Of a stretch of 33,489 nt of DNA, positions 1-12,585 are shown piece after piece. Under the pieces are notes generated by a model. It saw nothing but the letters and a program-made list of their open reading frames with translations. It had not been told where the DNA came from and ran no database searches. The translations under genes and the position numbers were made by a program. The stretch's first letter is position 1, and each line of letters begins with the position of its first letter. The DNA comes from Saccoglossus kowalevskii (taxonomy: Eukaryota > Hemichordata > Enteropneusta > Harrimaniidae), in NCBI RefSeq assembly GCF_000003605.2, contig NW_003132850.1, positions 361,605-395,093 on the forward strand. The letters run 5' to 3'.

Positions 1-1699
1 GATTTTATTTATTATCTGGGCGGCGGTAATTGGGGACTGATGTGGCACTGGGTGAGCAGTGGCCGCCCAGTATGAGCTTGACGTGCGACGCAAAACTTTC
101 GATTCGTCGAATTGCCCACGGGGAAACAGTAGGACTAACTGCGGACTGATATCGTGACCTATTGCCCGGAATGTCACCGCATGGATGTTGGCAGCAACAC
201 GATTCTGCTTACTGGGAAATTGGATTAGGTGTACTCAGAAATCAGAAACCATAACAGCAATCAATCATATCTCAAGAAGGGAGTATTAGTGACGGTAACT
301 TCCGGTCAGCCATTGTTGTTGATAACAATATATTTATTTGTCATTACATTCAATATCCTACAAGAAAAAGCACGCGTACGTCATTTTGTCGCTTAACGCA
401 GAAATTGGGAGGGGTGTCATTGTGTCATGTATGGGAAGCGAGAGAGAGATAATAAAGCACTCCGGAATGTTAATTGTTATTAGTCATCACGTATCAGCTC
501 GGTTTTAAACGAAATGCGTTTCTGGGAATTACAGTGGCTGGCGTAATGACACGTACTATTAACGGGTTGAGGAGTACATGTATATGGTTTAACTGCATGG
601 TAAACATTCTCTGTCTGCAGAAAATGACGTATTTGCCGTGTAAAAATGCCTCAAAGTTTCGATTTACATGATTTAAGCACTTGTGTTCTTTTAATTCACA
701 CTTATTGTGTAAGTTCTGATAACGAATAGCGTTTATTGGCAACCCCACATTCCTAAGAGACAACATCAAAAGTTCAATGTAGGATAAAAAAACTTAATTC
801 CTTTAGTCCCCCTCCCCCACTGAAACTTAATTGATAAATATTGATCATGACTACATTCACCATTAAATACAAATTGATAATCGGACAGTAGTATGGCATA
901 ACAGTTGGTTGTAGGTCCATGCTCTGAAATTGACCTCAAACCATTTTCTCGTCTTTGATGTTTTTTTTCTTCATTTTCTGTTATTTTTGTCCGTGATTGG
1001 ATAGAAAAAAAAACGAACTTCATTAAAAGATAAAATCGTTTTTGTAGAATGGAAACCTTTTGAGGTCAAACCCCCTACCCCACCCGCAAACTAAGGCAAA
1101 TAAGTTTTTTTATCCGACATCGATCTTTTGACGTCGTCCCTAATTCTGCCGTTATCGGCCTAATGTGGGTGAAGTATAATCGTACCTTCGTTAATTGAAA
1201 AACGCACGCCCTGGATTTACCTGTATGTATGTTTACTGCCCAAACAATGGTTTTCAAAATTATTAAAAAATTCTCATTGTTGATAATGTCCTTTTAATTA
1301 ATATATTATAATGACTATAAAAATGTTATTATTTATTGTGTTCTTGGGATTATTCGGTGAAATATTTGATTTGTTTGAAATATATTATATATGTTCAAAT
1401 TGGAATGCTTTGCTAGCGATCGTTTGCGCTTCAGATTTTTTTCGCATATGTTTTGTATTTATAAAATACTACTAGTAATAGCCCCGTGACCCCAATAAAG
1501 CTTCGAGGATGTGACTTTAAGTGATACAGTTGGTTTCCATGCCAGAGCCGCAACTTAGCTATATTTGGAGTAGAGGTTTTGACAGCAAACATACGAAAAA
1601 CGATGGGCTTACTATCTGCTGTATTTATAGAGCACGTTCTCAGTCGGTGACAAATTACACCTTTGCTCACTGGAGTGGACCGCACGGTGTGTCAATAAA

Positions 1700-1914
1700 T
1701 ACCACTTGAACCAGGCTTCCAACGATTTGCTGACTGATGTAGACTGCCAATACGAGGACAACGTAGACAGTGGCGAACAATGCAAGCTTCCAAACTCGGC
1801 ACCGCCCTTCGAAAGTAAACGGTTTAACGAGTTAAAACAGTTACATGCGCTAAGCACTCTTTATCGCAGCGTTAAACGACAAGTCATATTTAAGTGGTCT
1901 CCAACCGAATAGTT
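1700..1914 (+). other. Open, GC-richer stretch, possible exon or gene relic
   Basis: A 68-codon stretch without stops ends at a TAG at 1912. It stands out from its AT-rich surroundings by higher GC content and an ordinary amino-acid mix (for example FNELKQLHALSTLYRSVKRQ). A CCAG acceptor-like site lies at its left edge, but there is no convincing start and I recognise no family. It may be a terminal exon, a decayed gene or chance. The overlapping minus-strand frame is open as well. Confidence 0.2.
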
Positions 1915-2224
1915 CCATTATTCTTGCCACCAGGATACAGTAAATGAAAAAAACAAAACAATCGGACCTTTGTTCTTTTGAACACTACGTTCTATTTACG
2001 TTTTGTGAAATAATGGATTCTTACGGAAATTGTTCAACATTGTTCTATTTTTGTATGTTCTGTTACCGGGCAGCTAAAAGTATTGAAAAGTTCGCGACAT
2101 GTGTCATAATCAATAATGATGTGATACTTTTGAAAAACGTGTCATATTTTTATTGGCCTCAATTTATTAAGTGAGAAAAATTACCTTAAGAAGAATGGTT
2201 TGTTCGTAAAGTAAACTTTCATTC

Positions 2225-2226
2225 AT

Positions 2227-2281
<55 letters not shown>

Positions 2282-2284
2282 TTT
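2225..2284. repeat. (ATTT)n microsatellite
   Basis: Fifteen uninterrupted copies of a TTTA tetranucleotide. No other role is visible. Confidence 0.97.
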
Positions 2285-4190
2285 GAGGTTGACGTGGCCG
2301 AGATTTTTCGGGGACACTAACAGTGTCGGATATTAACTTCAATTTAGGGCATGTTAGTTTGAAACATAAATTATAAGCCCTTGTTTCAACATAAGTGATT
2401 TCATATCTAAACTGAGTCACCTCTCCCAGGACAACCATTGTGTTTTAAGATACAGGTGGTACCGAATCGATATTTTTCTGATTTGAATCAGTCGTAAACC
2501 ATGACATCTTATCGTGATTAACAAAGAGCCTTTTGCTCCTGTAACAACGTTGTATGTCCCCGCATCTCACATCAACTCCAAAACAGGCACATTGGTAGTG
2601 TTGGCTTATTAACTGTTCAAAATAACGCACTGGTTAATCAAGCTGACGAATTAAATTCACCCGAAAAACCGTAAACATTTCGCAAAAAACAAACGCACGT
2701 AATTTTTTCATATTCCAAAATTATCAAAATATAGGAAAACATTGTATCATCATTTTGACGGGGGAAAGTGGTGCACATTATTACAAATAAATTAAAAACA
2801 ACGTTGATTCCGAAAAAAATATATATAAATAAAAAATTATATATCTGTCTAGTTACATGGAAACATGAATTTGGTGTATTTCAAATAAACTGAAGTAGAA
2901 TCAGATGAAAAAAAATGAAATATGTATCATCTGAAATAAAACGTATACCTAGCAGTTGCTGTCTAGTCGCCATAGTAACAAGAGAGTAATATCGGGAACA
3001 CAAATGTATTTTTTTTTTACAAAAATGCGGACGAAGAAAGAGAATCATATAAAGGAGTCAATGTCATGGGCCGGCGTGAACGAAGGATATTGGGGCAGCA
3101 TTGGAAAATCGGATTAAAAAAAACAGAAAAAAATGTCCAAATGTATTGCTTTAATTAAGCTTTGTCTAACAATTCTTACTTAGCAATAAGATGTTAATAT
3201 TGGTCCACTGGAGTACAATATCAATACGCACATGCTGCAATACTATATTACACTGGTGATGCCAATAGGCTAGAAGGCAAATAGAATGAACTCCAGTGGG
3301 TAAATAAATAAATAATACAATATCGAATAATTACATTTTCTTCATTATAACTGAAATAACAAAAAATATCGATCTCAGAAAACAAATATGAAACAGTGGC
3401 TGCTATGTAATTGATATTTCTGAGAATGTACGATAATCGAATAATAGAGAAAGAACTCGTAAAAGTAAATCCATCGAATTTACCGTACTTGTCTGGACGG
3501 AAGTCTAATAAGGGCAACATCGAATTACGCATGAGGCGACTCTAAGGGTATACCATGGGATCGCTCATTAAGAATACGTGTATATTTACAGTGGGTAAAT
3601 TGTATAAAGCAATAACATTTAACTTAAAAAATCAACACTAAAAAAAGGATAAAGAAATAAAATGTATTTACAAAGACAAGAAAGTGGCTAAACAAATAAC
3701 AAATATGTGTAGCTGTGATTTAATTAGTACATGCTGTTTGTGAAGCGAGAGTACGCTTTGTCAGGTAACGTAAATAAATAGAACACCAAGACGTTTAATA
3801 CCACCGAAGTAATATTATACTAATAATGTATGTATATATTTGTCATAGCAACTAAATATTGATATAACTATAGGATCGATAACGTAAAAAAAATTATACG
3901 AATTCAGAGTAATCTTAGTAATTGTCAATGAAAAGGGCAGTTTCAGTTAATATGGTGGGCAGACACTCCGTTACCAAGGAAACTATTATATATTATGAAA
4001 CACTCGCTGTTTGTTGGTGTATGACCGACGCTTCGTAATCGTCACTACGGGGCAACTGATTCCTTGTCAGCATTGAATTGTGCGTTTTGTTTCTTTTCGA
4101 GTCACCATGATTTGACAAACATGTTGGCAAAGGTGACGTCAGGCTACTGGGTTCCAGTGTTTGCGGTACGCGTTCCTGTGTTACGGTACA

Positions 4191-4196
4191 TTTATT
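4191..4196 (-). terminator. Candidate polyadenylation signal AATAAA
   Basis: The plus-strand TTTATT at this place reads AATAAA on the minus strand, about 350 bases downstream of the stop codon of the 384-residue gene. It is the first exact match I found after that stop. Such hexamers are common by chance in AT-rich DNA, so this is only a plausible 3' end. Confidence 0.3.
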
Positions 4197-4542
4197 TGTG
4201 GTGTGTTTGTTCACTGTCGCCGTGCAGGCACAATAAGTAATATTAGTAACTACACGGCGTACACACATGTCATGAAGCGTACGAAGGCCCGTCCAATCTG
4301 ACCCGAGTACAGTTGTAACAGCGTTCTGCATGCCGAAGTCCCGAAATCCAGAACAAAATTAAACTTTCGAGTATTTTTGACATCATTGCAACTGTCGCAT
4401 GCAAACCAGGGCATTCTCTCTACAGGTAAAGCAATTTGGAACCATGATAAAGTTAAATCATAATGTCGGTAAACCGGTTGAAGTGTTTGTCACGTAAATA
4501 TAGGTAAAATTAAACTCCCTTGGATCGCGAAGTTCCCAGGAA

Positions 4543-5697
4543 TTAGTCCCCAGGGTAGATTATCCGTATAGCCGTTTCTGTGGATTCTTCGTCCTCGGCT
4601 ATTATATTCTCGGGGATAATTCGGGAACTGTTCTCCACACCTATGAGCCATTGTATTATTCGCCCGCTAGTTTCTTCGTCAATATCTGAGTCGTCGTTTC
4701 CCTCATTGCCTTGACCATTCCGGTCTTGTGCCTCCCGCCTCGGAAGTCCGTTTTCGTGGTTCGAAGATTTGGGAGAGCTCGCCTCAGAATTGCTATTTCC
4801 ACCGTTTTCGTTGGATGTGTGTGACTTAGTCACTGACAGAGTTCCCGTCGATTTTGCTAAAGTAGCCTTCAAAGCGTCATGTGGAAGGCTTTTGCGTCGA
4901 GTCGTCGCCGAGTGTACCCTGCCAGGTAGCGGTGTCGACCCTCGCCTGTTTAAAAAATTAGGATCAGATTTTGACTGGGTATAATTGTAGCTTGTCTGTG
5001 GACGTTTTACAGGCGAACTGAGTCTTTCAAAAACTGTGAGAGTTTTGTCTACCGCGATACTTGAATCCCCGGATCGTGGCCGAATCGGCAGTTTCACCCT
5101 TTCACTCGTACTAGGAGCGCTATGCGTGCTTAAGGACGACATACTCGGCACTGCTCGAAGTCTGTCTTGTCCGTTTTTTACTTTCACTATCAATGCATTT
5201 TCGCCGGTTGGTGACTTTTTTCTCGTCACGTATCTCGTCGTTTTGGGGCGCACTCCAACTATGCCTCCTGTCAAACCAGACGCCTTGCCAGCCAACGGAG
5301 GTAGACTTTGCTTCTTATCAAAAACGTCGGGAGCACTGCATCGCCTTTTTCTCATCGCCTCAAAGTTGGTTAACAAACCCGGTGTTATATCTCGCTTCAT
5401 GTCGTCCATTTTTCGCAGTTGAGAATGCCCTCCACTGAAGTTTTTCAGAAACGAATCATTAGTCCGAGGTGACCCGAACGGCCGGGCTGAGAACGGCCGA
5501 TGCAGATTCAAGCGGTGTACCTGTTTCTCTAACATGTCCAAAGTCTCGCTTCCAACTAATGAGCTGCGTCGGTGGTTGCTGGGTTTTATAGCGACATCCT
5601 GAGTGACTGTGCCACTATTCATAGCACAACGATAAGACGATACCACATTTAGTAGTTGCCTACGGCTGCATCCTGAGCAACGTTGGTATGCTGGCAT
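4543..5697 (-). CDS. Unrecognised basic, Ser/Arg-rich protein, single long exon
   Basis: An uninterrupted frame encodes about 384 residues from an ATG at 5697 to a TAA at 4543. The frame stays open a little further upstream to a GTG at 5781, but an in-frame TAA lies just beyond that, so 5697 is the first usable ATG. A second ATG at 5622 has a better Kozak context (G at -3) and would give about 359 residues. The protein is rich in Ser, Arg, Lys, Thr and Pro, with recurring short basic patches such as RPFSARPF, RPKTTRYVTRKK and SPVKRPQTS, and it looks largely disordered. A low-complexity Asn/Ser/Glu stretch leads to an acidic C-terminal tail containing a hydrophobic helix-like segment, SGRIIQWLIGVENS. 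There is no signal peptide, membrane segment or enzyme motif. Local GC content is clearly above the flanks, which supports real coding. I do not recognise the family. It could be complete or the main exon of a longer gene. Confidence 0.7.
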   Translation of the reverse strand: MPAYQRCSGCSRRQLLNVVSSYRCAMNSGTVTQDVAIKPSNHRRSSLVGSETLDMLEKQVHRLNLHRPFSARPFGSPRTNDSFLKNFSGGHSQLRKMDDMKRDITPGLLTNFEAMRKRRCSAPDVFDKKQSLPPLAGKASGLTGGIVGVRPKTTRYVTRKKSPTGENALIVKVKNGQDRLRAVPSMSSLSTHSAPSTSERVKLPIRPRSGDSSIAVDKTLTVFERLSSPVKRPQTSYNYTQSKSDPNFLNRRGSTPLPGRVHSATTRRKSLPHDALKATLAKSTGTLSVTKSHTSNENGGNSNSEASSPKSSNHENGLPRREAQDRNGQGNEGNDDSDIDEETSGRIIQWLIGVENSSRIIPENIIAEDEESTETAIRIIYPGD

Positions 5698-7599
5698 CGA
5701 AATAGCTTGACCGCCACTAACGCTGGCCCGCAGTGCGGCAATACCAGCCCCGGATTGCCAAGTTAAAAATCCAGGTGCCACCTCTCGTCCGATATCTTAT
5801 AGGATTGAGCACGGACTGCTCTTTTGGACGTATGATCGATACCGAGTAGTGAAAAAAACGAATAAAAACAAAGCGGAGACTGTATGAATGATGTTCATGC
5901 TTTAGAGATCACTGTTCACTACTTCGGAACTTGTCACAATCCGAGCACTATATCAGAACAGATCGCTTTACATGACAATGGATATCCCCGTGACAGCACT
6001 CTGTTTTAGAACGCGGATCTCTCACTCGCTGAAAATGGTACAGCAAACACGGCCAAGCTTAAAATAAGCGCACAAACCCGTTATGTGCATTGTACTGAGA
6101 AAGTATTGTATTCGTTTCTGTGTTTTTGCACACAAGCGAATGCAAAAATACAATGCTGACGCAAAGGTCCAATGGGCGGTTGTTGGCATACCGTTCTCTA
6201 CACGCCCCCACTCTGTTGTAACGAGTTCGTTTTAAACTTTTCCCCCCTCTTGATATGTGATGGATATCCCCAGGCTGGAAACAGAAAGAAAGAAAAGAGT
6301 TTTAAATATCATTGGTGCCTGGTTACAAAGCAATTCTAAAAACGGCTAAACATATCCACCACGCTTTGTGCATTGTGTCCAAAGTTTGTTCTGTGCAGTT
6401 CTGTAAGAACGTGATTTGACATAGGGCAAACGCGGACACAAACAACGTATGTTCACCGATTTGTTCCCTTTTGACAAATATGTATTATTAAACAACTCAT
6501 TCTGCATATCGTGTCCACAATCCACAATCATATGTAGTTATAACAGTACTCATCACGAATTGATGTTACATATATGTGTATGCGTCGCAACGATTATTAC
6601 TAGCGGGGTGTGAAAGGAGAATTGTTTTATTGGGGGATGAAACATCAATCTTAGATTTATCGAATGATAAAGAAATAATCTCACGTATTGTGCGAAAAGC
6701 TGGGTGCGTTCAATTTACTCACCACCCAACAGATGATTACCCCCCCCCCCCTCTGGCCCAATACACAGACAAATGCAATATACGGATTTTAATTTGACAG
6801 TAAAGTGATAGTTACAAACAAGGTTTAAATTTCATATTGTGTTGTACCGGTGATTACTATATTGTTTCTTGCCGTGAAATCGATATATTTTTCAAAACAC
6901 ATGTTTACAAAACACGACAATACATTGGTATAGATCTAGGTAATCTAGACCAAAATAAATGTGACCTAAATTCGTCAGTAAACTTGATAAACATCAACAT
7001 ACCGTGTTACATAACAGAGAAACATTAATCTAATAACAAATAAGGTTTCGTCATTTTTTTTTGGACAGAACTGATCCTTTGTGGCATTTATAACTATTTG
7101 TGTATCTACTGCATTAAGCTGCCTAATGTGTCCCTTCTATTCTATCCATAGTTATGATGAGAAACTTGAGAAAGAGTCAATTTACTTAAAGTGTCATGCC
7201 AGGTTCACAGTTGGCAGCATGGAAATAGCGTTAAGTTTAGTAACCCAGGATCTGACGGATTAACAAAGTTTAGCAATTAAATTACAAACACGAACGTAAA
7301 TTTTATAGACAGTCGTTTCTTCATGATGTAAAATATAATACAGTATCATTCTGGTGACGAAGATGCATCAGCGTACATTGTATCGCTTTATTTGTGCTCT
7401 ACCACTCTCTCACCGATAACAAAATGTGGTAGTTATACCGGGTAGTTATAAAACCCAGTCAACATTACTTTATTACGCTTCGAGGCTTTGTGAATTTATA
7501 TAACTAGAGTCATAAATTACTGGATGAAATTGTCAATAAATCTTGTCCCGACAATCACACTAGACAGTCAAGAATAATGGGCCGAGTATCCTCTCGGTG

Positions 7600-7771
7600 A
7601 AACTATCATTTGTGACCACTAGCCTAAGGTCCGAGCTTCCGCTTTGACCACTGGGTTCGAGTTTCCACTTTGACCAGTAGATCTAAAATTCTTCTTTAAA
7701 CCAGTAGGTACGCTTTGAACACAAAGTTCGAGCTCCTGTTCAAACCACACGGTCTGAACTTCCGGTGTGAC
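7600..7771. repeat. Degenerate ~27-bp tandem repeat
   Basis: About six diverged units share a pattern like GGTTCGAGCTTCC-CTTTGACCAGT, for example around 7631, 7655, 7710 and 7725. Spacing varies by a few bases and identity falls towards the right, so this looks like an old minisatellite. Confidence 0.65.
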
Positions 7772-7942
7772 TTATAATACCTATAACACTTGCATCAAAT
7801 ATATTGACGTAGTTATTGTGAAATAGGTTGGGTTGGAAATACAACCACCTGTTGTTCATGACCTGATCAATTCAGCGTCTGTAATGCGAGTTAGAGCAAT
7901 GCATCATGGGATAGATCATAAGAGATAGTTGCCATTATCTGA

Positions 7943-8346
7943 AATTGCATCATGGGAATTCTCTGTCTACGTTGCTGACAATGTCAATTTTCTTGGAGAG
8001 ATTTTAATTTGCGTTTATTATATTATTTGTATTTCCTCTGCCGTGTTTAGGCTAATGCAGTGTTGACCCGTTCGACGGTATCATTCTTTGATTTCGACCA
8101 ATGTAGTACTGTAGTCTATACTTCGAGTCGGTGTCAATATCTTTAATTGCATCGCGGGACTCCGCTGTCCACTTTGTTGACATTGTCAATTTTTTAGAGA
8201 TATTTTAATCTGTGTCGTAATATATTATTTGTTTTTCCTGTGTCGTGTTTAAGCTAATGCAGTGTTGACCCGTTCGACGGTATCCTTCTTTGATTTCGAC
8301 CAATGTAGTACTGTAGTGCATCCCGTGAGTCGATGTGCACTGTTAA
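7943..8346. repeat. Tandem duplication with a 202-bp period
   Basis: The segment beginning AATTGCATCATGGG at 7943 recurs at 8145, and TGTTGACCCGTTCGACGG at 8061 recurs at 8263. Both pairs are exactly 202 bases apart. The right parts of the two copies are nearly identical, including ATTTCGACCAATGTAGTACTG, and the left parts differ more. Another short duplicate (CTGTTAAAAAT at 8340 and 8381) follows directly. No open frame spans it. Confidence 0.85.
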
Positions 8347-10298
8347 AAATGGGGCACTGGTAACTAACAGCCGGTGTATACTGTTAAAAATAGGATACAG
8401 AAAACTAACAACCGACGGACTAAAAAAAAGTTTTGTATTGGTGATTCAAACAAACATCTGCACTGTCGCCTCTGGGTAAGCAATTAGTGTGCGTAAGTCT
8501 TTTACCAGATGATTAAATATTTCGTTTTCTTCGTCCCATACCGTTATAAGAAGTGACTCGGGGGCATTTCCCATTTTTAGATATTAAGGTGTGTAACAAA
8601 ATATCCAACTAGTTATAATTAATTGCCGTGGTTATTGTTAATCTCTGTACGTAATGAATAAATTTAGTTGGGAATCTTAATGACGCATACCTCCACCGCA
8701 TGAAATAAGTGAAAGCTATGTATTATATTTACAATAATTCTTTTAAGTCATTGTGGTGCGATGCGGGGGCAGTGTCAATGACTGATACTTCGGGGCGAAA
8801 GCTGGAAATCAGTAAACGGACCGCATATACCGAGAAACCATAACAGATGACTCAATGCGGGTTGCTATTAACAACTGTGGGATCAGATGTGAAATTTCAC
8901 GGGTCGGCAACATAGCAGCATTTGCCTGTCACGAAATGGAGTCGGTCATTGTGAGTCTTTGTTGAGGAGATCTATAAAGATCAGTTAGAAGATAAATAAA
9001 CTCGTTTCAGCATAACAACACCATTTAATGTGATATGCACAGTGCAACCGTTTCGAGACCGAAGCGTACTTTCAATGGAAGTTGCGGTATGGTATATGAC
9101 GGTGTGCTCGTAGCATACAAAAATGTATCTATCTAGTAACGTCTGCCCCTCCCACGTCGGCATCCTCCCCAGACAACGTAATTACATTCATTGAATTCTG
9201 AGAAGTGTTATTTGTCATACCAGTGTCATTACCAATTGTAGTTCCGACGGATCCGATATTTGGAAGCCAGCATACTCACACAGGACGTATCACCAGGCGG
9301 CGTGGTCATATTGCACAACGTCGTGTCAATGTTTCATTCTAAAATCACACTTTCAATAGACGACAATGTAAACACTTGCAAAGCAATGCTGTTCCATACA
9401 TAGATTGCAAAAATCCGAGTAGTAAAATTTAAAAACAATAAAAGAATGGATTATTATAGTTTTAAAAGTCAATTCAACTATACACTGACAGTGGTGGCAA
9501 TATTTGAAAAGTTGATCTAGAGAAGTATTCCCTTCAAATGTGTTATTTGAAATCTTGTTGTTTTCGCTCAAATTCTACTTCCAAATCTACTAGTACAGTT
9601 GGTATCATATTTAATTTGAACTACAAACGAAATGTTTGCAAAATAGATAGGGTTACATTGCAGGCCCCGGGCCGTTACACAAAGTATAGTTGGAGTGCCA
9701 ATTAATTAAGTTCCAAGACGATGTAGATAAGCAGTGTCACGGATGATGGTTTATTTTTAAGGTCACGTGTCACTTTGAACAGAAAGTGTAGACTCAACAA
9801 TTTATTAAGTACACTGTTTGGGAATGGTAACGAACGAGGGTCTAATTTCAGTGGTCTCCCCGCGCAGGTAATAAGGAACGGTTCAATTTACCAACGAATG
9901 TATTACACAACTTTAGCACGTAGCACAGGTCATGACATCAATCAGCTTAGATGAACCACGTGATGCCGTGTGGGTAGGACAAGGTCGGTCGGTTGGTAAG
10001 GCAAGCCACCCCGATAGTCAATCCATTTCCCTGCACTTTGTTCAACTAAATGAAATGATGTCTTATATCAAAACAAAACTTTATGTATATGTTGAATTTC
10101 ATCAACTAAAACTGAATTCAACCTTTCATATTTAGAAGTTGTGTATATCCACAGTCAGCTGGACTTATTTAGTTTTATGCTTCATTCAAGATGGCGGTCC
10201 CCATATAGTAAATATCGTATTTATTTTAATATCACGTGTGCGCCATCTGACTGAGTGTTTATCCCCTAAACACGTATGCGCGATGTCGTTTACTGTGA

Positions 10299-10484
10299 AT
10301 GTATTAATTATTCGTTGGGTTTTAATTTTGCTCTTTTCGCTGATAATAAAATCCGCGAAATTAAATCTACGTGAACATGAAAAAAATAACAATAAAACTC
10401 ATTGTTTCCTTGACAAATTCGTGAATATGCTCAAAACATCAAAATAGTGAAATTAAATGTCAGTGAAAATAAATGGTTTTGCCT
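10299..10484 (-). repeat. Dispersed AT-rich repeat, copy 1
   Basis: The start (ATTAATTATTCGTTGGG, then TTTTAATTTTGCTC) and the end (AAATGTCAGTGAAAATAAATGG) match in order the segment at 22130-22247. Internal parts differ in length. The TCAGTGAAAATAAA end also resembles the short family at 15206, 18336, 19829 and 32841. Confidence 0.65.
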
Positions 10485-11141
10485 GGTGAGCCTACCCATA
10501 AATCAGTATAGTACACGAACACTGGCGGATCCATACATTTGGTAACATATGGTGCTACTGCTATTGAATCTTCTTATGCCGTGGGCGAGGAGATTTTGTT
10601 TCGCAAGTTGAACGGGGCCGTCTCGTGCGCCTACCCATAAATCCGCGCGTGAACTGGATGACATCATCATTATTGTGTCCGGAAGTACATTGAGCGACCA
10701 GGACAACATAAGTGGTGGGTCAGCTTCAGGGTGTGTTATTAGTGTTTTCTCGTTTTCGTTTTTAAATAATAAATTAATGCTTCCAACAGCAAACATAATA
10801 CTTAATAGACCGAATAAAATTAAATACAGATAAATGAAAATAAACAAATCAAGTAAAAAATGACAAAACATGCGCACCAATCATATTAATGCTTACTAAG
10901 CAAAAAGCTTATTCGAGTTTACAAAATATAGATACACTGCCATGAATGCGCGTCACAGGAACTGGCAGAATGTGGCTTTAATAACAAAATAGTTTTATGT
11001 GAAAAAATAATGTAATATGACAAATCAGTCGGTCATGGAGCTGTATTATTATATTTATAATGTATCCGCCGTTTCTATGGAGTGATGACGTATGTGTGAA
11101 CGTATTAATTTACATACAATAACGTCGTTGATCAATGTGCT

Positions 11142-12257
11142 TTAAGGTAGCGAGACTATTATTTGTGTTGAAAATTACGATTTTCACATTTATTTATTAA
11201 TTGATGAAATGCACTATAAACTTTCATGTGATAAAGTCAACATAACATAGAATGTCATGTAAGTTGGTTAAAATGTAGATTTTCTGAAGGGAAGCAAGGC
11301 AGCCACAGTAGTGTTTTCCAAAATCAACAACACAGGTTTAATCTGTGTGCCTATAAGTTTCAAAGATAAACTCAAGACAAAGCAATGTTAGGATATGTTA
11401 TCAGTAATTGACACACAATTAGTGTTTCCAAACATTTGAGTGGTTTGTTTCCGCCCCTATTTGTTTCACAGATTAGTCATTTGCATATGAATGTGTCAGA
11501 CACAAGGTCACACAGCCACTGAAAAAAAATCATTGATTTTGGTGTTTTCATATGCCGAATTTATCCAATTATAGCTATCCCATTCCTTTATTTTTTTGGT
11601 TTCTAATAGTCTTACACATTTGGATGTCCCTACACATGTTAAAACAGACCTTGATGGGAAAACAAATTGATTGTGCCGATAAACAAGCTTGAAAATCTTT
11701 GCTGTTCCTTCATGGACGTTTTCTAGGAGTTTATGTTTTTCAAAATACAAGGTCTTTAACAAAAAATAACGTATACTTATTGTCGTCGGATTAACACCAA
11801 ATTTTCACAGCTTTAAGGTGACAATGAGAGGAACTTGAATGTGTCCAGACAAACTATTTCATCGATTATTTACCAACGAGTTGTGGTTGGAGTTGGGGGC
11901 AATGTGACTAAAACAGTAATTGAAATTCAGCACACTATTTTTTAAAACGCGTTGCTTGAATAAAACTGACCAGACACATTCAATTTACCAGACTATTGAA
12001 CAACTAGGAAAAGTGAAAAAAATACTTCTTATCGCCAGCATAAATGCGTAATTATTTTTTTTTACAGAAAAGGTAATTTTTCACTTTTGGTTGAGTAACG
12101 CGTTGTAAAATGCAGATACGGGCATGCAAAATACACTTGTGAAAAGCTTGAAGTCTGGCGATTCTTAAAATATATACTTTCCTGGGTCTATTTGTATTCA
12201 TTTAGTCACAATTAGAGGATGAAAACAAGTATGCAAATAATAGTCCCGCTACCTTAA
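11142..12257. mobile_element. 1.1-kb non-autonomous DNA transposon bounded by TTAA
   Basis: Inverted ends of about 21 bases match with one substitution: GGTAGCGAGACTATTATTTG on the left and the complement of CAAATAATAGTCCCGCTACC on the right. Each end is flanked by TTAA (11142-11145 and 12254-12257), the target duplication typical of piggyBac-like elements. The ends begin GG rather than the usual CC, so the superfamily is inferred only from TTAA. No transposase-length open frame lies inside. Confidence 0.75.
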
Positions 12258-12555
12258 GGGTGGGCCATTATTTACGTTGTGAATACAAAGGTTACATTCG
12301 TAAATTAGAAAGTTTGACACCAATTTGTTGAAAATATGCGCTTGAATTTTAAGCTCACGTGACCTTGCACGTGACGTTCAATTCTTGTCGTCCCAAAACA
12401 CAGAAAACAAAATGTGTACGAGTGTGTTAGTGTCTGATTGAAATGTCTAAAGTACATGTACATTTTCTCCGCTTTGCATCGTCTCACCCGGAAATCCCAC
12501 CAATATCTGGCACCGCCCCTAATTTGCAATGCATGATGGTATCTTAGCCTGTATC

Positions 12556-12585
12556 CACAGTCCCTCTATCTATAGAGGGACTGTG
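12556..12585. repeat. Perfect 13-bp inverted repeat (hairpin)
   Basis: CACAGTCCCTCTA is followed after four bases by its exact complement TAGAGGGACTGTG. The stem is GC-rich compared with the surroundings. It may be the fused end of a small palindromic element. Confidence 0.85.

Larger units (their letters stand above)
1..4190. other. Non-coding stretch
   Basis: Apart from the microsatellite at 2225 and the open stretch at 1700-1914, I see only AT-rich sequence with short chance frames in all six readings. Confidence 0.5.
5800..11140. other. Non-coding stretch upstream of the 384-residue gene
   Basis: The first few hundred bases should contain the gene's promoter, but I see no clear TATA box. 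The rest holds the 7.6-8.3 kb repeats, a 12-base poly(C) at 6740-6751, and a YY1-like CAAGATGGCGG at 10188. CCTACCCATAAATC occurs twice, near 10491 and 10631. Confidence 0.5.

Noticed and set aside
16-70. CTGGGCGG/CCGCCCAG inverted repeat near the window start
   Set aside because: Arms are only eight bases with a 39-base loop; it could be chance.
3993-4331. 112-codon minus-strand frame downstream of the 384-residue gene
   Set aside because: Composition is Thr/Asn/Ser-rich without any domain, it lies in the likely 3' UTR, and no splice sites connect it.
4769-5438. Plus-strand open frames of 71-128 codons opposite the 384-residue gene
   Set aside because: They are antisense shadows of the GC-richer coding frame and have no independent features.
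7640-7670. tRNA B-box-like GGGTTCGAGTTTCC
   Set aside because: It is one unit of a degenerate tandem repeat and has no A box or foldable cloverleaf.
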